Positions 1 through 8,003 of a DNA stretch of 64,000 bases are shown one piece after another. The translations under genes and the position numbers were made by a program. Location: assembly GCF_024158025.1 (NCBI RefSeq), contig NZ_JAMZEL010000002.1, positions 124,001 through 188,000 of the forward strand, read 5' to 3'. Under the pieces are notes generated by a model. The model did not search any database. It saw only the letters and a list, made by a program, of their open reading frames with translations, and was not told the DNA's origin. Origin of the DNA: Runella salmonicolor (GTDB lineage: Bacteria > Bacteroidota > Bacteroidia > Cytophagales > Spirosomataceae). The first letter of the stretch is position 1, and every line of letters begins with the position of its first letter.

Positions 1-1
1 A

Positions 2-340
2 GCTGCCAATGTAGACTGGAAAATCAAAAAGTATAAGTATCAATCAGCTTCGGTTGAAGAATTTCTGGGGTGGATTAAATATGCAGATTGTGTTGTTACA
101 ACCTCTTTCCATGGAACCGTATTTGCTTCAATATTTAACAGACCATTTTATACAATAAGCCTTCATGATGGTGCCGACAGCAGGTCGGGTTCATTATTGC
201 AAAATCTTGGCCTTTCTGATAGACTAATATCAATTGACACTTCGCCTGTTTTTAAAGAGATTGATTATTATGAAGCCAATATTAAATTAGAAAGTGTAAG
301 AAAAGAATCATACAAGTTTCTGCTAGATTCATTGAAATGA
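2..340 (+). CDS. Polysaccharide pyruvyl transferase family protein, C-terminal part (5' truncated by window)
   Basis: The reading frame is open from the first bases and stops with TGA at 338-340, giving the last 112 residues of a protein whose start lies outside the window. The segment TTSFHGTVFASIFNRPFY is the hallmark C-terminal motif of the polysaccharide pyruvyl transferase family (PF04230, CsaB/ExoV/WcaK type), which adds a ketal-linked pyruvate to a surface sugar polymer or acts as a related glycosyltransferase. Its place directly upstream of a polymerase and several glycosyltransferases fits a role in decorating the repeat unit of a capsule or exopolysaccharide. The stretch is AT-rich like the genes that follow it. 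The exact sugar acceptor cannot be inferred. Confidence 0.85.
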   Translation, partial: AANVDWKIKKYKYQSASVEEFLGWIKYADCVVTTSFHGTVFASIFNRPFYTISLHDGADSRSGSLLQNLGLSDRLISIDTSPVFKEIDYYEANIKLESVRKESYKFLLDSLK

Positions 341-565
341 AATCGCTAATAGTATGTAAATATTGATTGCCTACTAAATTACAATAGAAATTCTTAAACT
401 AATAGTAAAACTTAATGAAGTATTGAGAAGTAATTGATAGAGGCTGCAAATGGCAAGCTATTTTAAGGTATTTTTTTAAAATTTATTTCTCTTTGTTAAA
501 TTAATAAAGATGAAGTTTATTGACTATGGGGGAACTTGTAAAAAAAAATTAATAAAGCTCGAAAA

Positions 566-1729
566 ATGAGAATAATATTAATAGTTGGAATTTTATCAAT
601 ATTTTTACAGCCACTACTTTTTAGTTTCCTTGGGCTTACTGTGTGGATACATTCTGCACTATTCATTTTAATTATTTACTTATTTACCCTAAATAATGTA
701 AAAGTGTATAAGAATGAGATGAGGGTGTTTTATGCAGTTCTTTCAATTTTTGTTTATTCCTTCCTGTTTGGAAAGGATTTATACCTAATTGGATATATAA
801 ATGCCCTATTGCTGCCACTTGTGGTATATTTATCCCTGAACAATAGTGTAAATTATAAAACATACAAAACTGTTCTCACAATAATTCTGGTATTCTTTGT
901 TGCATTGATTATTGAAAGTTACATTGAACGAATCTTTAGATTCAAACTAATCACAATTAAGGATGACTCAATTATTGGTACTGACTTATACAATGAGTCG
1001 CAATTTAGAAGCAATGGTTTATTTGGACATCCATTGAGTAGCGCCCAGTTTGTTTTACTAATATATACGGCATTTTTAGCAATGAAATCTGTATCCAGCA
1101 CAAAAAAAATATATGTTACTTTTTTTGTGCTTATTAGTATGATGTGTTTTAATGCACGAACTGCTACCTTATTAACAGGAGTGGGTTTTCTGTGTTATTA
1201 TTTTGACCATTTTAGTATAAAGAAAGTATTGGCAGGAATCTCAATGGGAGTAGGCTTTACGATCCTTGTTTATTATGGAATAAGTGAATTAGGTATCGGA
1301 ACGAGGATGCTTGAGATGTTTGGGGATAATAGTTCAAAAACTCGTACCACAGTATTTCGGGTATTCGACTTTTTTGATCTCAATGATTTTTTGTGGGGGC
1401 CGGATAATTCTTTTCTGAGTAGAACAATAAAAACTGTTGGCAATAAAGGCGATGAGATAATAATTGAGAATCCTATAATAGACTATCTTTTTCGAATTGG
1501 GTTGATAATGACACTTATTTTGGTTGTTACGTATATTACCTTTTTCTCCAGAATTTCTAAGGGGTTAACTAGACATCAAAAAATTATACTATTTACCCCA
1601 TCAGCTATTTCTATTCTTTCCAGTATATCATTAGCAGGTGGATCAGTTACACTATCTAATTTAGTAATAATGATTCTAATTTTAAAATATGATTCCCAAA
1701 GTAATACACCTTTGCTGGTTGTCAGGTGA
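566..1729 (+). CDS. O-antigen/exopolysaccharide polymerase (Wzy/O-antigen ligase-like membrane protein)
   Basis: This 387-residue protein is almost entirely hydrophobic, with about ten predicted membrane spans. It has a large polar loop near the middle containing RSNGLFGHPLSSAQ (around residues 148-161), the loop signature of the O-antigen polymerase/ligase family. Such proteins polymerise lipid-linked repeat units on the outer face of the inner membrane. Sequence identity in the family is always low, so the call rests on topology, the loop motif and position among glycosyltransferases. The first ATG at 566 starts directly at a hydrophobic helix. The 3' end overlaps the next gene by 41 bp in another frame. 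Base composition is strongly AT-rich, typical of exchangeable serotype genes. Confidence 0.8.
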   Translation: MRIILIVGILSIFLQPLLFSFLGLTVWIHSALFILIIYLFTLNNVKVYKNEMRVFYAVLSIFVYSFLFGKDLYLIGYINALLLPLVVYLSLNNSVNYKTYKTVLTIILVFFVALIIESYIERIFRFKLITIKDDSIIGTDLYNESQFRSNGLFGHPLSSAQFVLLIYTAFLAMKSVSSTKKIYVTFFVLISMMCFNARTATLLTGVGFLCYYFDHFSIKKVLAGISMGVGFTILVYYGISELGIGTRMLEMFGDNSSKTRTTVFRVFDFFDLNDFLWGPDNSFLSRTIKTVGNKGDEIIIENPIIDYLFRIGLIMTLILVVTYITFFSRISKGLTRHQKIILFTPSAISILSSISLAGGSVTLSNLVIMILILKYDSQSNTPLLVVR

Positions 1730-2447
1730 CCCTTATCCTGATGATATAAAAAAATGTTTATCAACTTGGTCTGAATATTTAAGTGATTATGAAATAAGGA
1801 CGTGGACTCATAAAGATCTAGAACAGTTAAATTCTAGGTGGGTAATGCAATCCTATGGAGTGAAGAAATATGCATTTGCTGCTGATTTTATCCGATTATA
1901 TGCATTATATCATTATGGTGGTATATACTTAGATTCAGATGTTTTTGTTTATAAATCTTTTAACCCATTATTAGAGCTTCCCTATTTTATTGGCGAAGAT
2001 TATACTCATTATTTTGAGCCTGCTATAATCGGTGCAGAGAAAGGAAATAGCTGGATAAAGATGTGTTTGGATTACTACATAGAAAAAGACTTTGTTAAAC
2101 CTGATGGCTCGTTTGAAATGTTGCCATTGCCTGCAATATTTTATCTATGTCTAAAGGGAAAACTAAAATTTAAGAAAATTAATGACACTTCTGAATTCGC
2201 TTTTAAAAATGACACGTTAAATGTGTTTAATTTTCATTTTTTTAATTCAAGAAATCAGCTGGGTATAATACAAAATAAAAAATCCTACTGTTCACATATG
2301 TATGCGGGTTCATGGATTGATGTTGAAAATAAAGGAACAGTTAAGAGTTTTATTAAAAAGGTTTTAAATAAAAAAATTTTGCTTTTGGTATTTAAAATAA
2401 CCTCATTTTTGAGTAGAGAAAATAAAAAATTTAGAATTGATAATTGA
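1689..2447 (+). CDS. Glycosyltransferase, GT32/capsular polysaccharide synthesis family
   Basis: The 252-residue product begins MIPKVIHLCWLSGDPYPDDI, the standard opening of GT32-type (OCH1-like/PF04488, or PF05704) bacterial glycosyltransferases. It carries the sugar-nucleotide binding DXD in GGIYLDSDVFV (near residue 80) after AADFIRLYALYHYGG. These enzymes are cytoplasmic and transfer a single sugar to a growing lipid-linked oligosaccharide. The start at 1689 lies inside the end of the polymerase gene; the overlap is accepted because the family's conserved N-terminus begins exactly there. It probably shares one transcript with its neighbours. Donor and acceptor are unknown. Confidence 0.88.
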   Translation: MIPKVIHLCWLSGDPYPDDIKKCLSTWSEYLSDYEIRTWTHKDLEQLNSRWVMQSYGVKKYAFAADFIRLYALYHYGGIYLDSDVFVYKSFNPLLELPYFIGEDYTHYFEPAIIGAEKGNSWIKMCLDYYIEKDFVKPDGSFEMLPLPAIFYLCLKGKLKFKKINDTSEFAFKNDTLNVFNFHFFNSRNQLGIIQNKKSYCSHMYAGSWIDVENKGTVKSFIKKVLNKKILLLVFKITSFLSRENKKFRIDN

Positions 2448-2466
2448 ATAAATATTTTCTAAAAGT

Positions 2467-3402
2467 ATGAATATCCCTAAAATTTCAATCATTGTTCCTG
2501 TATACAATGCACAATACTTTTTAGAAAGATGCATCAATAGTATAATTGAGCAACCCTTTAAAGATTTAGAAATTATACTAATTAATGATGGAAGTACTGA
2601 TCGCTCTGGTGAAATGTGCGATGAATTTGCAAAAAGAGATTCAAGGATAAGAGTGTTACACCAAACAAATAAAGGGATAAGCTATACTAGGCAATTTGGC
2701 ATCGATCACTCAGTTGGAGAGTTTATTCAATTTATAGACAGCGATGATTGGATTGAAGGAGATATGTTTAGCGAACTTTACAATTATGCAACACATAGTA
2801 ATCTGGATATTCTGGGTAGCAACTTTATTATGGATTTAGAAAATAAAAGTAAGAAAATAATCTGTCAATATCCTAGCCGTGAAAAATTTATAAAAGCTGT
2901 ATTGTCTAATGAGTGGGGCGTTGTATGGAAACTTTTTATAAGGAGAAGTTTGTTTCTAAATTTTGGAATTTCTTTTCCTGTTGGCATTAACCATGGAGAG
3001 GACTACATTGTTTGTGTGAAATTGCTGTTATCAACCAATAAAATTGCGACTATTGACCTTTATAATTATCATTATAATTATAAGATTACCGAAAGCAGCC
3101 TTACGCGAAATTCTGGAATTAAATCAACTTTAGACCAAATTTACGCAACCGTAATTGTTGAGGATTATATCAACAGCAATCCTGATTATAGAAAATATAA
3201 AAAGGCATTGATAAAAAGGAAGTTGTTTTACTCTTATAACCTTATATCTGATTTAGGTACTATTATATTTGATTTTTTAGGGTTACAATTAAAGTATTCA
3301 TTAATATTTCTTTCTCCCCGATCAGTTTTAACATACATTATCTTAGTACTTGTTAAATTTAGGATTTTAATAAATAATTCTTTAACGAAGGTTACCAGTT
3401 AG
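2467..3402 (+). CDS. Family 2 glycosyltransferase
   Basis: The 311-residue protein opens with ISIIVPVYNAQYFLERCI and continues with LINDGSTDRSGEMCDEF and QFIDSDDWI, the nucleotide-sugar binding and DXD elements of a GT-A fold GT2 enzyme (PF00535). The catalytic domain occupies roughly residues 1-220. The C-terminal 90 residues are basic and hydrophobic, suggesting contact with the inner membrane where the lipid-linked acceptor sits. It starts 19 bases after the GT32 gene and ends 20 bases before the GT4 gene, so the three are likely co-transcribed. Its role would be one glycosidic bond of the polysaccharide repeat unit; the linkage cannot be predicted. Confidence 0.9.
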   Translation: MNIPKISIIVPVYNAQYFLERCINSIIEQPFKDLEIILINDGSTDRSGEMCDEFAKRDSRIRVLHQTNKGISYTRQFGIDHSVGEFIQFIDSDDWIEGDMFSELYNYATHSNLDILGSNFIMDLENKSKKIICQYPSREKFIKAVLSNEWGVVWKLFIRRSLFLNFGISFPVGINHGEDYIVCVKLLLSTNKIATIDLYNYHYNYKITESSLTRNSGIKSTLDQIYATVIVEDYINSNPDYRKYKKALIKRKLFYSYNLISDLGTIIFDFLGLQLKYSLIFLSPRSVLTYIILVLVKFRILINNSLTKVTS

Positions 3403-3422
3403 CTAAGTAAAAAAATACCATC

Positions 3423-4493
3423 ATGAATATACTTATAACTGCACCAAGCTTGGATGTAAAAAAAAATGTAAGCGGCGTTGCTACGGTGGTCAATACTATT
3501 ATAGAGCATAATTGTCTACACAAGTATTTTCATTATTTATTAGGGCGTCCCGATAGCCCTATGGGCAAATTAAAATGGTTTTACACCATACTTGAACAGC
3601 TATTTATTTTCCCCTTTTTTGTTAAGAAAAATGAAATACAGCTTGTTCATCAAAATCTCCCATTTAATACAAAAGGACTATTAAGAGAATCAATCATTAA
3701 TTTTTGGTGTTATTTGGTACGTGTACCTGTATTGTTACACGTACATGGTGGAGTTTACTTAATGAATCCTCCAGAAAATCTATTTTATCGCTTTATCGCT
3801 AAACAACTGTTTAGACACAGTAAAGTTGTTGTGGTACTCAGCGGACTAGAGAATGAAGCTATTGCGAAACATTATAACTTTAGAGACTCCTTAGTGTTGT
3901 TGAATAGCATCGATTCTTCGCTTTATTCGGCAATATCCAAAAATAAAGATGATCATAAACCAGTTCTGTTGTTTATGGGCCGTATACATGAGAGTAAAGG
4001 TATAGAAGATATTGTTGCTGCTTTTCGAATTTTAAAGCAGGAGCTTAATTTTCGATTTGTACTTTGCGGCGATGGCCCTTTGAGAGCATATTGTGTGGAT
4101 GAGTGCCAGGAACTATTAGGTGACGATTTTGAATATCGAGGAGTGGTTTCAGGTAATGATAAAATGAAGGCGATTGCCGATTCTGATTTTTTTTTATTAC
4201 CTTCAAGATATGGTGAAGGGCTGCCAATGGCTCTCTTAGAAACTATGGCAGCGGGTGTAGTTCCAGTTGTGACAAATGATGCTTCTATGGCGTACATTAT
4301 TGAACATGAAGTTAATGGTTTAATGGTTAATAAATTTGACGCTCTTGATTTGTATAAAAAATTAAAGCGCATCTTATCAGACACAATGTTGTATAATGTA
4401 CTTTCTATTAATGCATCAAAAACTATTAAGGATAAATATGATGTAAATGAATATATTGAAAACTTGAATATAATATATAAACAAATAAAATAA
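3423..4493 (+). CDS. Family 4 glycosyltransferase (GT-B fold)
   Basis: The 356-residue protein has a variable N-terminal half and a C-terminal Glycos_transf_1 domain (PF00534). The latter includes PVLLFMGRIHESKGIEDI, FVLCGDGPLR and the E-x7-E motif in PSRYGEGLPMALLETMAAG, which binds the donor nucleotide sugar. The N-terminal part holds a typical acceptor-domain element (LLHVHGG). It is the fourth consecutive polysaccharide gene in the same orientation and the last strongly AT-rich one. A 183-base AT-rich gap separates it from the WecB-type gene. Substrate unknown. Confidence 0.9.
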   Translation: MNILITAPSLDVKKNVSGVATVVNTIIEHNCLHKYFHYLLGRPDSPMGKLKWFYTILEQLFIFPFFVKKNEIQLVHQNLPFNTKGLLRESIINFWCYLVRVPVLLHVHGGVYLMNPPENLFYRFIAKQLFRHSKVVVVLSGLENEAIAKHYNFRDSLVLLNSIDSSLYSAISKNKDDHKPVLLFMGRIHESKGIEDIVAAFRILKQELNFRFVLCGDGPLRAYCVDECQELLGDDFEYRGVVSGNDKMKAIADSDFFLLPSRYGEGLPMALLETMAAGVVPVVTNDASMAYIIEHEVNGLMVNKFDALDLYKKLKRILSDTMLYNVLSINASKTIKDKYDVNEYIENLNIIYKQIK

Positions 4494-4676
4494 TGGACTA
4501 ACAACCACTTTTTAAGACTGTTTATATGTGTAAATTGTTGGTTTTTATATATACTATACTTTGAAGCTTTATAATATAGAAGGTAAAATATGTTCACAAA
4601 CTTGTTTGCCTTATCAACGATACGTGGCAGAAATATTTTGATGTATAAAAATAACAATAAGCCTTTAAAAATATAA

Positions 4677-5447
4677 ATGAAAGTTATGAACAAGACAGCA
4701 CTGTTTCAATATGGGATTTCATCTGCTAGTTATCCTGAATTTGTTAAGGCTATTCTATTATTAGGACAAAATAGGGTATCAAGTACTGTATTTGTGGCAA
4801 ATGTTCACATGATTGTAGAAAGTATTCTTGATCCTCTTTTTGGACGACTTTTCAAAGAAGCTGATATTGTTACTCCTGATGGGAAGCCCCTTTGTTTAGC
4901 GTTACATTTTTTATACGGTATTCGGCAAGAGCGAGTTGCTGGAATGGACTTGATGCCAGCTCTTCTGAATGAGGCTTCTAAGTCGGGTGTTATAGTCTAT
5001 TTTTATGGTTCTACTGATGAGGTGCTAAAAAAAATTCGCGAGAAATGTGCTGTTCTTTACCCTTCATTGAAGATTGGAGGAATGTATTCCCCACCATTTA
5101 GGAAACTCACTGCTGACGAAGACAAAAAAATTATTGATGATATTAATGCATCGGGTGCTGGGATTGTTTTGGTTGCGTTAGGTTGCCCTAAACAAGAAAA
5201 ATGGATGTCGGCTATGAAAGGACGAATTTCGTCGGTAATGGTGGGAGTAGGAGGGGCATTCCCTGTCTTTGTGGGTACCCAAAAGCGTGCACCTAAATGG
5301 ATGCAGGATGCTAGCCTGGAATGGCTGTATCGGCTTGTACAAGAGCCTCGTCGACTTTTTAAACGCTATTTTGTAACGAATTCTCTATTTATTTTTATGG
5401 TTCTTCGTGAAAAATTGCGTTTGAGTTGGTTTCCGAGTCATACGTAA
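4677..5447 (+). CDS. WecB/TagA/CpsF family glycosyltransferase
   Basis: The 256-residue protein matches the WecB/TagA/CpsF family (GT26, PF03808) along its length. It shows VANVHMIVES, the conserved catalytic-region DIVTPDGKPLCLAL, the VALGCPKQEKWM segment and the C-terminal GVGGAFPVFVGTQKRAPKWM with LEWLYRLVQEPRRLFKRY. Family members transfer N-acetylmannosaminuronic acid, N-acetylmannosamine or glucose to an undecaprenyl-linked sugar; the basic C-terminus docks on the membrane. ATG at 4677 is used; an internal ATG at 4686 is equally possible. Base composition is less AT-rich than upstream, so the gene may mark the conserved edge of the cluster. Confidence 0.92.
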   Translation: MKVMNKTALFQYGISSASYPEFVKAILLLGQNRVSSTVFVANVHMIVESILDPLFGRLFKEADIVTPDGKPLCLALHFLYGIRQERVAGMDLMPALLNEASKSGVIVYFYGSTDEVLKKIREKCAVLYPSLKIGGMYSPPFRKLTADEDKKIIDDINASGAGIVLVALGCPKQEKWMSAMKGRISSVMVGVGGAFPVFVGTQKRAPKWMQDASLEWLYRLVQEPRRLFKRYFVTNSLFIFMVLREKLRLSWFPSHT

Positions 5448-5669
5448 TATGACTGCTGGTTTAGATGTATAAAATATTTTACTCTTAATGGTATCTTATA
5501 TGTATTTAAAAGGTATCTAATTTTGTAGTATTGGGCTTTTTGTTGTAAAAAATAACAATTTTCGAGAAGGATTTGTTGAAAATAATGAAGATTAGATTGT
5601 TATTTTCTAATAAATTGTAATATTATAGGTTTGATTATTAGCTATTTAGTGTTTTTTGATGATTTTGGG

Positions 5670-5700
5670 TTGTTATTTATCGTTTTTTTTCGTACATTTG
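5670..5700 (+). promoter_or_regulatory. Bacteroidota-type promoter for the 6084-9140 gene group
   Basis: A -33 TTG (5670-5672) is followed after 20 bases by TACATTTG (5693-5700), a full match to the -7 consensus TAnnTTTG recognised by the Bacteroidota primary sigma factor. The predicted start of transcription near 5706 would give a leader of almost 380 bases before the first long gene. Confidence 0.6.
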
Positions 5701-5712
5701 TTATAGCTTAAT

Positions 5713-5757
5713 CGTTAACTATAAACACCAATCCTTCATTCTGGTTTATAGTTAATG
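5713..5757 (+). promoter_or_regulatory. Stem-loop at the 5' end of a long mRNA leader
   Basis: TTAACTATAAAC (5715-5726) and GTTTATAGTTAA (5744-5755) are perfect inverted copies around a 17-base loop. One G-T and one C-G pair extend the stem outward. It lies just after the predicted transcription start. There is no T-run behind it, so it looks like a leader structure (mRNA stability, regulation) rather than a simple terminator. Confidence 0.5.
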
Positions 5758-5783
5758 AATGTAGTACTCAACGTTAATAAATT

Positions 5784-5849
5784 ATGAAACATAACTCCAA
5801 CGCGGTTCTCCGTCTATTGATTCCCCTTGTTTTGAGGCGAGATTTCTGA
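5784..5849 (+). CDS. Possible 21-residue leader peptide
   Basis: ATG at 5784, in the A/T-rich context usual for starts in this phylum, opens a 21-codon frame ending TGA at 5847-5849. The product has a basic start and a hydrophobic core (AVLRLLIPLVL), resembling a cut-off signal peptide. It lies inside the long leader upstream of the Ala-rich lipoprotein gene. It could be a leader ORF, the remnant of a lost secreted protein, or chance. Nothing beyond the frame and its position supports translation. Confidence 0.25.
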   Translation: MKHNSNAVLRLLIPLVLRRDF

Positions 5850-6083
5850 AAAATCTTTTTTCCGTATGCTTATTATGTCCAAAAGTTAAATCTTTCAGGA
5901 CACAGGAGATTTAAGGTCTTACTCTGTTGACGTATAGTGGGTATCGTTAATTTTTATAGCTTGCCTTTTAGGGAATTTTATACAGTAAAATCAATCAAAA
6001 AGAGCGTATTTAAAGAGGAGCAAGCCACGGATGTGGTTGAAGTTAAATTAAACAGAAAACAAATAATATCACTTAATCACTCA

Positions 6084-7118
6084 ATGACAATGAAAAAAAG
6101 TACATTTTCACTCTTCGTATTTGGGCTGGCTTTGACGCTCCTCATGTACAATTGTAAAAAAGGCGATCCCTTGGAGCCCGATGCTGATTTGGTTGAAAAA
6201 ATCAATGACATCGAAGTAGCACCCGTAACGATTGTTGCGCCAACGCCCGTTACAACCACCCCTTCTTCCGTGACAGCCTCCGCTAAAACGGCTGAAGTAG
6301 CTACGGCCATTGGTAGCATTGCAAGCACTGGGGTGGTGCCTGCTTCGGTAAAAACCTCAGCGGCAGAAGTATCAGGTGCGTTATCTCCCACTGAAGTATC
6401 GGCAATGGCCACGGTTACCCCCGCAACCATTGCGGCAGTAGCAGGAGGTGGAGCGCTTCCAACTGATTTGAAAGCAGTGCTCGACAAAGCGTCGGCCAAT
6501 CCAGCCTTGCGGGCTTATTTGCCTACATTTACCTTACCTTCGGTCAATGGACAGGCGGTCAATGGCCGTTCTGGTGCTTCAGTACCTGAAACCATTGCGC
6601 AAACGGATGGCTTAGAGGGTTTGGCCGTGTCGGATGAGTGTATTGCCAAAGCGGAAGAAGCGTTTAACACCGTAAAAGCAAAGCTTGATGGTACCAAGGC
6701 CGAAGAAATGGCTAAAGTAGAGCAGGCGTATCAGACGGTGATTGCGGCTCTGGCGGGTAACGAAGCTACCTGTACTGCGGGTATTCCTGCAAAATACACG
6801 CCATTACGTACCGCAGCGCAAACTATTTTTGACCAAACCAATGCGGCACTGGATGCGGCCCAATCAGTATTAGGCGCTGATTATGCTTTGCTGAAAGCCT
6901 TGAACTCCATCAGCTACTTAGGATATTTGAGCACGCTCAACAACTTGCAGTCGGCCGATGTAAAAGCTTGTAGCTCCGTTACTACGGCGGCTACCGCAGC
7001 AGCCCAGGCGGCCCGTACCACCAACACGGCAGCGGTAAATGCAGCTTATAATAAGGCATTGGGCGAAGCCAATGCTGCCAGAGTCGAACTTGCTCAAAGC
7101 TGCCACAACCAAGGCTAA
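6084..7118 (+). CDS. Ala/Thr-rich lipoprotein of unknown function
   Basis: From ATG 6084 (ATG 6090 also possible) the 344-residue product begins with a basic-hydrophobic signal ending at MYNCKKGDP. Cys24 is the likely lipid-attachment site, although the lipobox is not canonical. The frame can be extended upstream to GTG 5937, but that would place 49 polar residues before the signal, so it is rejected. The mature protein starts with a Pro/Thr/Val-rich linker (about residues 40-75). It then becomes Ala-rich with low complexity and helix-forming character, with four cysteines in the last 150 residues (in DECIAK, EATCTAG, VKACSS, AQSCHNQ) that may form disulfides. No family is recognised. It heads the group containing two YjbH-like proteins. 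Confidence 0.7.
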   Translation: MTMKKSTFSLFVFGLALTLLMYNCKKGDPLEPDADLVEKINDIEVAPVTIVAPTPVTTTPSSVTASAKTAEVATAIGSIASTGVVPASVKTSAAEVSGALSPTEVSAMATVTPATIAAVAGGGALPTDLKAVLDKASANPALRAYLPTFTLPSVNGQAVNGRSGASVPETIAQTDGLEGLAVSDECIAKAEEAFNTVKAKLDGTKAEEMAKVEQAYQTVIAALAGNEATCTAGIPAKYTPLRTAAQTIFDQTNAALDAAQSVLGADYALLKALNSISYLGYLSTLNNLQSADVKACSSVTTAATAAAQAARTTNTAAVNAAYNKALGEANAARVELAQSCHNQG

Positions 7119-7119
7119 G

Positions 7120-7965
7120 ATGTTTCATCCACTGAATAAACAACTGACAAAGGGTAGCCTTGCGCTATCCTTTGTTTTGGTTTTACTCATGGTGAAGGGA
7201 GTGGCCCAGACGAATCTCTCGGGCAAACCAGGGCTTATATATATTCCCTCGGCGGTGGCCTTAGAAGATGGGGCGTTTCGGTTTGGGTACAATTATAACC
7301 CCATTCACTACGGGATGAGGGGGCGCAACAAAAACCCCGAGCGGATTTGGTTTGCGCATTTAGCCATTCTGCCGCGTTTGGAGATTACGGCCACGTTACT
7401 CCAAATGATTGATACGAAGATTCGGGATGTGCGCGAAGGAATTGGGGATCGCTCCATGGATGTTCGGTATTTGTTGTTAAAAGAAACCAAAAAACGGCCT
7501 TCGGTGGCGGTGGTGATGACCGTTCCGTTTACCATTGACGGGGCCATGCTCACCCACGTAGTGGTGGCCACCAAGAATTTTACGTTTAACCCCACGTTTA
7601 GCTTAGAAGTAAGTGCGGGTTATGGGAGCCCTTATTTTGTTTATCGAAATAACGGAGTATTGGCAACCGATCTTAATTCTACTTTCCTTAATAATTTTGC
7701 CATTCAGAAGAAAAGTGAGTGGCGTTTTAAAAACAATTATTTGGTAGGGCCCTTTGGGGGAGCGGTGTTGCATTTTCGCAAACAGGCGGGGTTGATGGTG
7801 GAGTATGATTCACAAAACATTAATGTCGGTGCTTATGCCACGCTCTTTAAACGCTGGACGGTGCAGGCAGGCTTGTTGAACGGAGATCAGTTCATGTTTG
7901 GGACTTCATTTGGGGTGAATTTATTGAAACTACCCCGGCAGTTGAGGAAGGAAAGTGAGAAATGA
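7120..7965 (+). CDS. YjbH-like outer-membrane protein, N-terminal-type half
   Basis: The start is placed at ATG 7120, one base after the preceding stop, because it gives a clean signal peptide (MFHPLNKQLTKG...VAQ). A longer frame from 7039 would overlap the lipoprotein gene and begin with non-signal sequence. The mature N-terminus GKPGLIYIPSAVALEDGAFRFGY resembles the opening of YjbH domain proteins (PF06082), outer-membrane barrels linked to exopolysaccharide production in Proteobacteria. The remaining 230 residues show alternating strands. E. coli YjbH is roughly 700 residues; this protein has only 281, and the next gene looks like the second half. The family call is by motif only. Confidence 0.6.
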   Translation: MFHPLNKQLTKGSLALSFVLVLLMVKGVAQTNLSGKPGLIYIPSAVALEDGAFRFGYNYNPIHYGMRGRNKNPERIWFAHLAILPRLEITATLLQMIDTKIRDVREGIGDRSMDVRYLLLKETKKRPSVAVVMTVPFTIDGAMLTHVVVATKNFTFNPTFSLEVSAGYGSPYFVYRNNGVLATDLNSTFLNNFAIQKKSEWRFKNNYLVGPFGGAVLHFRKQAGLMVEYDSQNINVGAYATLFKRWTVQAGLLNGDQFMFGTSFGVNLLKLPRQLRKESEK

Positions 7966-8003
7966 TTTTTTAATAAATCAGTCAGGAAATCAACAGTAAG
8001 GCT

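Noticed and set aside
3953..4693. Minus-strand ORF of 246 residues
   Set aside because: It lies opposite the well-supported GT4 gene, has no recognisable motif and is low-complexity in its upstream part; a shadow frame.
5937..6083. Upstream extension of the Ala-rich lipoprotein gene from GTG 5937
   Set aside because: It puts 49 polar residues before a typical lipoprotein signal; ATG 6084 or 6090 starts the signal directly.
7039..7119. Longer start for the first YjbH-like gene
   Set aside because: The extra 27 residues overlap the preceding gene and are not signal-like; ATG 7120 gives a clean signal peptide.
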